Below are positions 52,155 to 61,713 of a stretch of DNA of 61,713 nucleotides, piece after piece. The notes below the pieces were generated by a model. The model made no database searches, was not told the DNA's origin, and saw nothing but the letters and a program-made list of their open reading frames with translations. The DNA is from DASWHF01 sp036393295. Its GTDB lineage: Bacteria; Pseudomonadota; Gammaproteobacteria; Acidiferrobacterales; UBA6901. Position 1 is the first letter of the stretch. Each line of letters starts with the position of its first letter. The translations under genes were made by a program, and so were the position numbers. The stretch spans positions 1-61,713 of the forward strand of contig DASWHF010000068.1 of NCBI GenBank assembly GCA_036393295.1. The letters are read 5' to 3'.

Positions 52155-53251
52155 GCACGGCCCTCGATGCGCGCCATATGGCGCGCGCCCTGCGGCTGGC
52201 GCAGCGCGGGCTCTATACGACGGACCCCAACCCGCGGGTCGGTTGCGTGATCGTCCGCGACGGCGCGGTGGTGGGCGAGGGTTGGCACGCGCGCGCCGGC
52301 GAGCCGCACGCCGAGGTTCACGCGCTGCAGCACGCGGGCGCGCGGGCGCGCGGCGCGACCGCCTATGTCAGTCTCGAGCCCTGCTGTCATCACGGCCGCA
52401 CGCCGCCGTGCAGCGACGCGCTCATCGCCGCCGGCGTCGCGCGCGTGGTGGCGGCCATGCCCGATCCGAATCCCAAGGTGGCCGGCGAAGGCGCCGCGCA
52501 GTTGCGGGCGGCCGGCATCGAGGTGGAGATCGGCCTTATGGAATCCGCGGCGCGCGCGCTCAATCCCGGGTTCGCGAGCCGCATGACGCGCGGACGTCCC
52601 TGGCTGCGGCTCAAGCTCGCCGCCAGTCTCGATGGTCGCACGGCGCTGGCCGATGGCGCGAGCCGCTGGATCACCGGTCCGGCGGCGCGCCGCGACGTGC
52701 AGCATTGGCGCGCGCGCAGCTCGGCCATACTCACCGGCATCGGCACGGCGCTCGCCGACGATCCGTCGCTCACCGTGCGCGAGCTCGACATCGGCCGCCA
52801 GCCGGCGCGCGTCGTGGTGGACAGCCGGCTGCGGCTGCCGGCCGGCGCCCGGCTGCTCGGCTTGCCCGGACAGGTGATTGTGGCGGCGGCCGCGGACGAC
52901 CCCGGCCGGCGCGCGGCCCTGCGGGCGACCGGCGCCGAGGTCTTGAATCTGCCGGATGGCCGCGGCGGCGTCGATCTGACGGCGCTCATGGCGGCACTGG
53001 CGCAGCGCGACATGAACGAAGTGCTGGTCGAGGCCGGGGAGCGCCTGAGCGGCGCGCTGCTCGCGGCCGGTCTGGTCGACGAGCTTCTGCTGTACCTCGC
53101 CCCGCATGCGCTGGGCAGCGATGCGCGCGGGCTGTTCGCTTTCCCGGCGCTCACCCGCATGGATCAGCGCATCGGATTGAATATCGTCGAGACCCGCATG
53201 ATCGGGCCGGACCTGCGCATCCTGGCCAGGCCGGTGGAGACGTCGCGGTGA
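52151..53251 (+). CDS. ribD: Bifunctional riboflavin biosynthesis deaminase/reductase RibD
   Basis: Deaminates and then reduces the pyrimidine intermediate of riboflavin synthesis. The 366-residue protein has the deaminase zinc site HAEVHAL (His53) and PCCHHGRTPPC (Cys78, Cys87). A reductase domain from about 150 has LRLKLAASLDGRTALADGASRWIT and a conserved EVLVEAG-type segment (NEVLVEAGERL) near 300. The ATG overlaps the nrdR stop. ribE follows after 45 bases. Confidence 0.96.
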   Translation: MSTALDARHMARALRLAQRGLYTTDPNPRVGCVIVRDGAVVGEGWHARAGEPHAEVHALQHAGARARGATAYVSLEPCCHHGRTPPCSDALIAAGVARVVAAMPDPNPKVAGEGAAQLRAAGIEVEIGLMESAARALNPGFASRMTRGRPWLRLKLAASLDGRTALADGASRWITGPAARRDVQHWRARSSAILTGIGTALADDPSLTVRELDIGRQPARVVVDSRLRLPAGARLLGLPGQVIVAAAADDPGRRAALRATGAEVLNLPDGRGGVDLTALMAALAQRDMNEVLVEAGERLSGALLAAGLVDELLLYLAPHALGSDARGLFAFPALTRMDQRIGLNIVETRMIGPDLRILARPVETSR

Positions 53252-53296
53252 TCGGCGCGCGTCCACAATCGTCGGCATAACGAGGTCGGGGAACCG

Positions 53297-53962
53297 GTGT
53301 TCACGGGCATCATTGAAGCGGTCGGCCAGGTCGTGGTTCGCGAAACCCGGGGCGCCGACGCGCGCCTGCGTGTGCACACCGGCCGGCTCGATCTCGGCGA
53401 CGTCCGGCTGGGCGACAGCATCGCGGTGAGCGGCGTATGCCTGACGGTCGTGGAACTGCCGGGCGACGGATTCTGGGCCGACGTCTCGGGCGAAACTTTG
53501 GCGCGCACGGCGCTCGGGCGGCTCACGCGCGGGGCACGCGTGAACCTGGAGAAGGCGCTGACGCCGACCACCCGCCTCGGCGGCCACCTGGTGAGCGGTC
53601 ATGTCGATGGCGTCGGCGTGGTGCGCGAGCGCCGCCCCGACGGCCGCTCGGAACGCCTGCGCATCGAGGCGCCGGCGGAGCTGGCGCGTTACATCGCCGC
53701 GAAGGGCTCGATCTGCGTCGATGGTGTAAGCCTGACGGTGAACGCCGTCGCGGGCGCGGTCTTCGATCTCAATATCGTCCCGCATACCCTGCAGGAGACC
53801 ACGCTCGACGCGTACCGCGCCGGGCGGGAAGTGAATCTGGAAGTGGACCTGATCGCGCGCTACCTGGAGCGACTGCTGCTCGGTGGCGGCGCCGCCGACG
53901 GCGGCACGGGTCTAACGCGTGAGTTCCTGGTGGCGCACGGGTTTATCGAGAGTGACAAGTAG
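53297..53962 (+). CDS. ribE: Riboflavin synthase alpha chain
   Basis: Dismutates two 6,7-dimethyl-8-ribityllumazine molecules to riboflavin. The 221-residue protein has two lumazine-binding repeats: the first starts MFTGIIEAVGQV and includes GDSIAVSGVCLTVV; the second includes GHLVSGHVDGVG and KGSICVDGVSLTVNAV. GTG 53297 is the start because the MFTGIIE motif begins there. The final codons and the TAG stop come from the heptamer-repeat array that follows. E. coli calls this gene ribC in some nomenclatures. Confidence 0.96.
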   Translation: MFTGIIEAVGQVVVRETRGADARLRVHTGRLDLGDVRLGDSIAVSGVCLTVVELPGDGFWADVSGETLARTALGRLTRGARVNLEKALTPTTRLGGHLVSGHVDGVGVVRERRPDGRSERLRIEAPAELARYIAAKGSICVDGVSLTVNAVAGAVFDLNIVPHTLQETTLDAYRAGREVNLEVDLIARYLERLLLGGGAADGGTGLTREFLVAHGFIESDK

Positions 53963-54046
53963 CAAGTGACAAGTAGCAAGTGGCAAGTGGCAAGTAATTC
54001 GTGGCGGGTGTGTTTCCTTGCCACTTGTCACTTGCTACTTGCTACT
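53951..54046. repeat. Inverted arms of heptamer tandem repeats
   Basis: The left arm (53951-53996) has AGTGACA/AGTAGCA/AGTGGCA units and contains the ribE stop codon TAG. The right arm (54016-54046) has the complement units (TTGCCAC, TTGTCAC, TTGCTAC, TTGCTAC). It is the same family as in the glc cluster 50 kb away. It lies between the convergent ribE and kinase genes, so it could terminate both. Confidence 0.92.
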
Positions 54047-54050
54047 GATC

Positions 54051-55553
54051 CTAACCTCCCCAAGCCTTCCGCAACGCCTTGTACTTGTCGTCCTGCGGTG
54101 CATTCGCCGGCGCCGGCTCCTTCCTGCGCACGGCGCGCGGTTTGCTCGGGGCGCTGGTCTTCGCGCTCTGTGCCGGCGGCGCCGGTTCGACGCGGGTCGG
54201 CGGCGGCGTGATCACCACCGACGGGTCCGGGCTGGTCGCAACGTCCGGCGTCGATGCCGCCATGCCGGCTTCGGCGAGCGGCGCGCCGCCCGGTTCCGCG
54301 CCATCGGCCGGCGCTACCGCCACCGGCATTTCGCCGATCGTCGGTTTGGCGAGGTAATACCCGAGGGCCAGCGCGCCGAGCGCCACCGGCAGCAGGCCGG
54401 CCAGGCCGATGAGGGCGACGCGCCGCAGCCGGGGCTTCCAGGTCTCGAGCCAGCGCGCGGCCCCCGGGAAGCCGCCCATCATATTGGTCGAGGGGGTGTC
54501 GAGGTTCACCGGCGACGCCGAGGAATACTGGCCGAACACCGCGCGGTCGCGGTCCTTGCGGATGGTCTTGAGGCGTCGGTACGCGCGCACGTGGATCATG
54601 CCGAGCTTGATCAGCGCGCTGCGGAACTCGTGGGCGTTCTGGAAGCGTTTCTCCGGGTCCTTCTCGATCGCCTTGAGGATGACGGTCTCGAGATCCTGCG
54701 GGATGTCCGGGCGCAGGCTGAGCGGCTGCGGCGGCGCCTCGTGCAGGTGGGCGTCCATGTACTCGTAGTCGGTCTTTTTCTCGAACGGCAGGCGCCCGGT
54801 GACCGCCTCGAACAGCGTCACGCCCAGCGTGTAGATGTCGGAGCGGAAGTCCGCTTCCTTGCCCTTGATCTGCTCCGGTGAGATGTACATGAGCGTGCCG
54901 ATCATGGAGCCGGACTGGGTGACCTCCTTGGTGTCCATGATCTTGGCGACGCCGAAGTCCATGAGCTTGATCTCATGGGTGCTGGTGATGAAGATGTTCG
55001 ACGGCTTGAGGTCGCGGTGCACGATGCCCATGCGGTGGGCGCGCTCGACGCCGACCAGCGCCTGCTCGAACACCCAGACCGTGGTCGCGACGCTCAGGTG
55101 CCCCTCGTTGTGGATGCGCTGGGCGAGCGTGCTGCCCTCGATGTACTCCATGACCAGCACCAGGCTGCCGGCGATCTCGAACATCGAGTGCAGGGTGACG
55201 ATGTTCGGGCCGTTCAGGCGCGCCTGGGCCTGGGCCTCGATGCGGAAGCGCTGCAGGAATTCCTGATTGCGGAACAGTTGTGGCGACAGCACCTTGAGCG
55301 CGACGGTGCGGTCGAGCGTGGTGTCGTGGGCCTTGTAGACCACGCCCATGCCGCCCTCGCCGATCTTGCTCATGACGAGGTAGTGGCCGAGGGTGGTGCC
55401 GGGCTCGATGGCGTCGATATTGGCGATCGCGCCGGCCGGCGAGCGTGCCTGCGCGAGGGTGTCGCGCTTCATCACCGCGGTCTGGCTGAAGGCCGTCGTC
55501 TGATCCGGTGCCGGGTCGTCAACGCCACCCTTCACCAGCCGTAAATCCGCCAT
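54051..55553 (-). CDS. Membrane Ser/Thr protein kinase (PknB-like), copy B
   Basis: A 500-residue Hanks-type kinase. The glycine loop is GEGGMGVVYKA, with the VAIK-like lysine in VALKVL; catalytic HRDLKPSN, DFG in MDFGVAK and GTLMYISPEQ in the activation segment are complete. One membrane helix lies near 375-395, followed by a Pro-rich periplasmic tail that ends DKYKALRKAWGG. ATG 55553 has GGGGAT upstream; ATG 55583 (MMIKQDG) is the alternative. It is related to kinase A, two genes upstream on the same strand. Confidence 0.93.
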   Translation of the reverse strand: MADLRLVKGGVDDPAPDQTTAFSQTAVMKRDTLAQARSPAGAIANIDAIEPGTTLGHYLVMSKIGEGGMGVVYKAHDTTLDRTVALKVLSPQLFRNQEFLQRFRIEAQAQARLNGPNIVTLHSMFEIAGSLVLVMEYIEGSTLAQRIHNEGHLSVATTVWVFEQALVGVERAHRMGIVHRDLKPSNIFITSTHEIKLMDFGVAKIMDTKEVTQSGSMIGTLMYISPEQIKGKEADFRSDIYTLGVTLFEAVTGRLPFEKKTDYEYMDAHLHEAPPQPLSLRPDIPQDLETVILKAIEKDPEKRFQNAHEFRSALIKLGMIHVRAYRRLKTIRKDRDRAVFGQYSSASPVNLDTPSTNMMGGFPGAARWLETWKPRLRRVALIGLAGLLPVALGALALGYYLAKPTIGEMPVAVAPADGAEPGGAPLAEAGMAASTPDVATSPDPSVVITPPPTRVEPAPPAQSAKTSAPSKPRAVRRKEPAPANAPQDDKYKALRKAWGG

Positions 55554-55693
55554 CGGTCGATCCCCGTCTTGCTTGATCATCACCGGTTTGATTCTACACT
55601 AATGCCGATATTTCAATGCCTTAGGCAGGACGGAAGGGGGGCATGGGCGGATGAACGGGCTCCCGCGGGGCGGCCGGGGGACGGGCGGGCGGA

Positions 55694-56263
55694 TCAACGG
55701 GGGACGATCTGGAAGCGCACCTCGGCCTGGGCCAGCGGCAGCATCCGCCGCTCGCCGGCGCGCTCCAGGGTCAGCCGGCTGACGATGCGGTACTTGCCGG
55801 CCGGCGCGGTGCGCGGGATGGGCAGCGGGAAGGTGGCGCGGTAGGTGCCGCTGTCGACGAGCTGGGCGCTCAGGTCCTCGACCAGGGTGGTGATCAGCGT
55901 GCCGTCCTCGGCGTAGAACGCGCGGGTCTCCTTGAAGATCAGCGAGCGGTCGTTGAGCCGTGCCAGCACCAGCTCTTTCTTGACGGACAGCATGGTACAG
56001 GGCGGGACCTTCTCGGAAGTCAGCGTCAGGCGGTAGATCGGCGCCTGGGCCGGGAAGCTTCGGGTGAGCGGGCGGCCGTCGGTCTGGCTGCTGCTGGACA
56101 CGCGCCGGTAGTGCGTGGACTGATCGAGCGTCTCGACGCGCGTCGCGTGCAACTTGCAGCCGTAGTCCGTGAGCGCCGCGCAACCGCCTGTTGCGAGCGC
56201 CGCAGCCGCAAGCAGCGTCAGCCGGCTGGCGGTACGGATCAACATGATTGCGGGCGCGGGCAT
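55694..56263 (-). CDS. Putative lipoprotein of unknown function between the two kinases
   Basis: A 189-residue exported protein. The signal segment is residues 7-26, ending ALATGGCAAL, so Cys27 or so may be lipidated, although the lipobox is imperfect. The mature part looks all-beta: YRLTLTSEKVPPCTML, SLIFKETRAFYAEDG, GTYRATFPLP and YRIVSRLTLE. I do not recognise a domain. The ATG at 56263 has GGAGA upstream. Placed between two kinases on the same strand, it may be a partner or ligand for their periplasmic tails. Confidence 0.75.
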   Translation of the reverse strand: MPAPAIMLIRTASRLTLLAAAALATGGCAALTDYGCKLHATRVETLDQSTHYRRVSSSSQTDGRPLTRSFPAQAPIYRLTLTSEKVPPCTMLSVKKELVLARLNDRSLIFKETRAFYAEDGTLITTLVEDLSAQLVDSGTYRATFPLPIPRTAPAGKYRIVSRLTLERAGERRMLPLAQAEVRFQIVPR

Positions 56264-56322
56264 CGCCGTCTCCGTGTCCGGGTTCAACACCGGGCGTACT
56301 GTAACCGGATGCGGACGCGCTG

Positions 56323-57738
<1,416 letters not shown>

Positions 57739-57766
57739 CCGGCCGTTCCTCCTCCCAAGGCAAGGC

Positions 57767-57795
57767 GCGCCGTCCGGAACGGTTCCGGACGGCGC
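57767..57795. promoter_or_regulatory. 29-bp perfect palindrome upstream of kinase A
   Basis: GCGCCGTCCGGAAC, a single central G, then its exact complement. It lies 29 bases before the kinase A start codon in the 356-bp gap 57739-58094. It could be a repressor operator or an mRNA hairpin. Elsewhere in the gap there is only a GGGCCGG-ACAG-CCGGCCC hairpin near 58007-58030 ahead of ribBA. I see no FMN riboswitch and no gene. Confidence 0.75.
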
Positions 57796-58094
57796 GACCG
57801 CTTACGAAATTGCCCAATTCCCGTTACTATTGCCGCCTTGTCGCCCGATCCGCGCGCGGCCCGGACGTCCCGGCAGGCGTCCCGCCGGCCCAACCGGGCC
57901 GGTGCCTCCCCGCATCGGGTGGCGCCCTGCAGGTGAATTGCTGCAAAAGTCATTCCAATCCGATAGTTGCGGATTCTCAGGGAAAAACCGATAGATAGGC
58001 TTGAGGCCGGGCCGGACAGCCGGCCCCCAGGCGTCACCCCGGAGGGCGGAGCGCCGCAGGCGGTCATCCTCACACGAACTTAAGGGTCGAACCC

Positions 58095-59255
<1,161 letters not shown>

Positions 59256-59300
59256 TCGGCGCCGGCACAACAACAATCACGGCATCAACGGGAAAGACGC

Positions 59301-59777
59301 ATGGCAGAGGTGAGAACGATCGACGGCGATCTGGTGGCGCGCGGCGCGCGCTTCGGCATAGTGCTGTCGCGCTTCAACGCCTTCATCGGCGAACGCCTGC
59401 TGGAAGGCGCGCTCGACACCCTGTTGCGTCACGGCGCCGAGCCGAGCCAGGTCGAGGTGGTGCGGGTGCCCGGCGCCTACGAGATCCCGCTGGCCGCCAA
59501 GCGGATGGCGGCGGGCGGGAAGTACGACGCGTTGATCGCCCTGGGCGCGGTGATCCGCGGCGCGACGCCGCACTTCGAATACGTGGCCGGCGAATCCGCC
59601 AAGGGCCTGGCCCAGGTCATGATGCAGTTCGACCTGCCGGTGGCATTCGGTATACTGACCGTCGACACCATCGAGCAGGCGGTGGAACGGGCCGGCACCA
59701 AGGCCGGCAACAAGGGTGTCGATGCGGCGCTGTCGGCGATCGAAATGGTCAATCTGCTGAAGAGACTCAAGGACTGA
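59301..59777 (+). CDS. ribH: 6,7-dimethyl-8-ribityllumazine synthase
   Basis: Condenses the pyrimidine intermediate with DHBP in the penultimate riboflavin step. The 158-residue protein has IVLSRFNAFIGERLLEGA near residue 20, VPGAYEIPLAAKRMA near 56 and ALGAVIRGATPHFEYVAGESAKG near 80, with the conserved phosphate-binding region and His. It ends TKAGNKGVDAALSAIEM. nusB starts four bases after its stop. Confidence 0.97.
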   Translation: MAEVRTIDGDLVARGARFGIVLSRFNAFIGERLLEGALDTLLRHGAEPSQVEVVRVPGAYEIPLAAKRMAAGGKYDALIALGAVIRGATPHFEYVAGESAKGLAQVMMQFDLPVAFGILTVDTIEQAVERAGTKAGNKGVDAALSAIEMVNLLKRLKD

Positions 59778-59781
59778 TGCC

Positions 59782-60216
59782 ATGGCTTCCGGGAGCCGCA
59801 ACAAGGCACGCCGCGCCGCCGTCCAGGCATTGTATCAGTGGCAGCTCACCGAGCAGCCGCCCGACCAGATCGAAACCCATTTCATCAACGACCACGAGCT
59901 GAGCGGCGTCGACCTCGAGTATTTCCACGAGCTGGTGCGCGAGATCCCGCGGCACCTGCACGAGCTCGACGACCACCTGCTGCCGCATCTGGATCGCGAC
60001 ATCGGCGAGGTCGACCCGGTCGAGCGCGCCATACTGCGCATCGGCGCCTTCGAGTTCGAATTCCGTCCCGAGATTCCCTACAAGGTCGTGCTCAACGAGG
60101 CCGTCGAGCTCGCCAAGACCTTCGGCGCCGAGCACGGGCACAAGTACGTCAACGCCGTGCTCGACAAGGTCGCCGCCAAGCTGCGCGCCAACGAGGTCGG
60201 CCGGCGCGTGTCCTGA
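59782..60216 (+). CDS. nusB: Transcription antitermination factor NusB
   Basis: Binds boxA RNA with NusE to allow antitermination in rRNA operons. The 144-residue protein has the N-terminal RNKARRAAVQALYQWQ helix, the middle LLPHLDRDIGEVDPVERAILRIG segment, and PYKVVLNEAVELAKTFG near 97-113, then VNAVLDKVA. The ATG is at 59782, directly after ribH, the usual coupling. Confidence 0.97.
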   Translation: MASGSRNKARRAAVQALYQWQLTEQPPDQIETHFINDHELSGVDLEYFHELVREIPRHLHELDDHLLPHLDRDIGEVDPVERAILRIGAFEFEFRPEIPYKVVLNEAVELAKTFGAEHGHKYVNAVLDKVAAKLRANEVGRRVS

Positions 60217-60235
60217 GGCCGCCGGAACGGCCCAG

Positions 60236-60270
60236 CGTAAAGACGCCAAGGCGCCAGGAACGCAAAGAAG
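60236..60270. repeat. Single-arm oligomer repeat (AAAGACGCCAAGGCGC type)
   Basis: This stretch is made of related A/G-rich units (TAAAGACGCCAAGG, CGCCAGGAACGCAAAG) in the nusB-thiL gap. It is similar in style to the other oligomer islands, but only one arm is seen. Confidence 0.6.
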
Positions 60271-60346
60271 TTCCGGCACGATCCACCGCGACGTTTTCCC
60301 GGCGCCTGTGCCTAGAGTGGTTTTCCCCACCGACATGTCCTCGGTC

Positions 60347-61327
60347 ATGAACGAGTTCGAAATCATCCGTCGCTATTTCGCGCGCCAGCCGGTGGCGCGC
60401 GGCGACGTGCGCGTCGGCATCGGCGACGACGCGGCGGTGGTCGAGGTGCCGGCGGACCGCGAGCTGGTGGTGTCCACCGACCTGCTGGTGGCCGGCGTGC
60501 ATTTCCCCGCCGATACCGCGCCCGACGCGATCGGCTGGAAGGCGCTGGCGGTGAACCTGAGCGATCTGGCGGCGATGGGCGCCGAGCCGGCCTGGTTCAC
60601 GTTGAATCTCAGCCTGCCGGACGCGGACCCGGACTGGCTCGCGGGGATGTGCTCCGGCCTGTACGCGCTGGCGGCCGAGCACGATGTCCAGCTCATCGGC
60701 GGCGACACCACGCGCGGGCCGCTGACGCTCGGTATCCAGATTCTGGGCCTGGTGCCGCGCGGCGCGGCGCTGACGCGCGCCGGCGCGCGCCCCGGCGATC
60801 GCGTGTTCGTGAGCGGCACGCTCGGCGATGCGGCGCTCGGGCTGTTGAGCCGGCAGGGCCGGCTGGCACCCGCGCCGGACATGGCGCCCGGCCTCGACGC
60901 GCGTCTCGATCGCCCGACACCGCGACTCGATGTCGGCCGGGCGCTGCGCGGCCTGGCGTCGGCCTGTATCGATCTGTCCGACGGCCTGGCCGCCGACCTC
61001 GGCCATATCCTGGAGGCGAGCGGCGCTGGCGCGCGCGTCGAGCTCGAGCGCCTGCCGCGCTCGGCGGCGTATCGCGCCTTGCAGGCGCAGGTCGGCTGGG
61101 ACCCGGCCGTCAGTCACGGCGACGACTACGAGCTGTGCTTCAGCGTTCCGCCCGGACGCCTGGATGCGCTTTCGCGGCGGATGGCGTCCGTCGGCTGTCC
61201 GGTGACCGAGATCGGCGTGATCGACGCCGGGCCCGGTTTGCGGTTCGTCGACGAATCCGGCCGTGCCTATCGGCCGGCGCGCGCCGGCTTCGATCATTTC
61301 GGTGCCGTGCCGCCATCTCCCCCGTGA
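60347..61327 (+). CDS. thiL: Thiamine-monophosphate kinase
   Basis: Phosphorylates thiamine monophosphate to the diphosphate cofactor. The 326-residue protein starts MNEFEIIRRYF, and GIGDDAAVVEV near residue 25 carries metal-binding Asp residues. STDLLVAGVHF, KALAVNLSDLAAMGA, GGDTTRG and DLSDGLAADLGH are family motifs, and HGDDYELCF follows near 256. ATG 60347 gives the E. coli length; ATG 60335 and GTG 60308 lie upstream. The last codons and the TGA stop lie inside the 9-mer repeat at 61317. Confidence 0.95.
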   Translation: MNEFEIIRRYFARQPVARGDVRVGIGDDAAVVEVPADRELVVSTDLLVAGVHFPADTAPDAIGWKALAVNLSDLAAMGAEPAWFTLNLSLPDADPDWLAGMCSGLYALAAEHDVQLIGGDTTRGPLTLGIQILGLVPRGAALTRAGARPGDRVFVSGTLGDAALGLLSRQGRLAPAPDMAPGLDARLDRPTPRLDVGRALRGLASACIDLSDGLAADLGHILEASGAGARVELERLPRSAAYRALQAQVGWDPAVSHGDDYELCFSVPPGRLDALSRRMASVGCPVTEIGVIDAGPGLRFVDESGRAYRPARAGFDHFGAVPPSPP

Positions 61328-61397
61328 CCCCCGTGATCCCCGTGGCAGATTTTAGCGGCGCGTGATTAGCCACGGGGGTCACGGGGGCACGGGGAGG
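61317..61397. repeat. Inverted arms of CACGGGG 9-mer repeats at the thiL stop
   Basis: The left arm (61317-61347) is CCCCCGTGA/CCCCCGTGA/TCCCCGTGG and the right arm (61370-61397) is CCACGGGGG/TCACGGGGG/CACGGGG. The first unit supplies the final proline codons and the TGA of thiL. Same family as 39006-39119 and 49969-50160. Confidence 0.9.
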
Positions 61398-61521
61398 AAT
61401 CGGTCATTCGTGCCGCCGAACCGGTGTGTCTGGCCGGACATACCGAGTCAGCGACTTGTTTCCCCTCCTGTCTCGCGTGGTTTAAGATTTTTCCTTTCTC
61501 GGCCTATCGACAGGACACTGC

Positions 61522-61713
61522 ATGACCCAGGCACGGCCGGTATCGATCAGGAACCTCGGGGCCAACCCGGTCCATTGGCTGGCCTGCGGCCTCGGGGCCG
61601 GGACCCTGCCGCACGCGCCCGGCACCTACGGCAGCCTGGTCGCGATTCCGGTTTATTTTCTTCTGCTGCCGCTGGCGTCCTGGGCCTACGGGCTCACGGT
61701 CGTGCTGCTGTTC
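61522..61713 (+). CDS. pgpA: Phosphatidylglycerophosphatase A, N-terminal part
   Basis: The gene runs off the window end; 64 residues are visible from ATG 61522. After an N-terminal leader, NPVHWLACGLGAGTLPHAPG is followed by TYGSLVAIP, the conserved PgpA start, with two hydrophobic segments following. The enzyme removes the phosphate from phosphatidylglycerophosphate in the inner membrane. The thiL-pgpA order agrees with other gammaproteobacteria. Confidence 0.9.
   Translation, partial: MTQARPVSIRNLGANPVHWLACGLGAGTLPHAPGTYGSLVAIPVYFLLLPLASWAYGLTVVLLF

Noticed and set aside
57820..58094. Possible FMN riboswitch before ribBA (TTCTCAGGG near 57973)
   Set aside because: Only that short string resembles the RFN element. 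The conserved helices and the GGCGGTAA-type core are absent.

Overview
The window is G+C-rich DNA with almost every base coding. Gene orders such as pcnB-folK, panB-panC, queA...tgt-yajC-secD-secF and nrdR-ribD-ribE...ribBA-ribH-nusB-thiL-pgpA, together with a tRNA-Glu and a tRNA-Leu, point to a gammaproteobacterium. A glycolate-to-glycine salvage cluster (glcDEF plus a glyoxylate aminotransferase) and a GH57-based glycogen system would suit an autotroph, perhaps a sulfur-oxidising lineage of the Chromatiales/Acidiferrobacterales type. That placement is inference from synteny, not from a phylogeny.

Layout. 1-1.4 kb: tail of a kinase-like protein, overlapped end-to-end by a divergent PRPP synthetase. 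1.5-6.8 kb (minus): glyoxylate aminotransferase and glycolate oxidase subunits. 7-10.5 kb: endonuclease V, a cupredoxin, a CbiM-like membrane protein, a GST and the CnoX/YbbN thioredoxin. 10.65-16.2 kb: tRNA-Glu(CUC), pcnB (apparent AUU start), folK, a deoxynucleoside kinase, panB, panC, glk. 16.2-20.6 kb: GH57 branching enzyme plus DUF4912 protein (minus), a small SAP-like protein, class I aldolase and a small conserved protein.

20.6-25.3 kb is the most striking part. Two NtrC-like sites 32 bp apart, a sigma-54 promoter, a two-hairpin ANTAR-type antiterminator motif and an overlapping intrinsic terminator precede a four-gene operon. It encodes a globin; a fusion of a NirB-like FAD/NAD(P) oxidoreductase, a BFD-type [2Fe-2S] domain and a di-haem-b membrane domain; an 11-haem cytochrome c; and a DUF3365 haem lipoprotein. 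It reads as a nitrogen/nitrate-controlled electron conduit from cytoplasmic NAD(P)H to periplasmic haems. I do not recognise it as a described system.

25.3-32.8 kb: glgA, glgC, GH57 amylase-type enzyme, glucan phosphorylase, tRNA-Leu(CAA). 32.9-46.2 kb: queA, then an accessory block (outer-membrane-type protein, a MITE inserted at its stop codon, two related secreted proteins, ECF sigma factor, zinc-finger anti-sigma factor with a protease-propeptide-like domain, subtilase), then tgt-yajC-secD-secF. 46.5-50 kb: a membrane protein with a von Willebrand A lipoprotein, and a PDC-sensor-like membrane protein. 50.3-61.7 kb: glyA, nrdR, the riboflavin genes interrupted by two Ser/Thr kinases and a lipoprotein, nusB, thiL and the start of pgpA.

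Many gene gaps carry short tandem repeats (7-9 nt units) arranged as facing inverted arms, or double-hairpin G+C elements. Several lie directly on stop codons.
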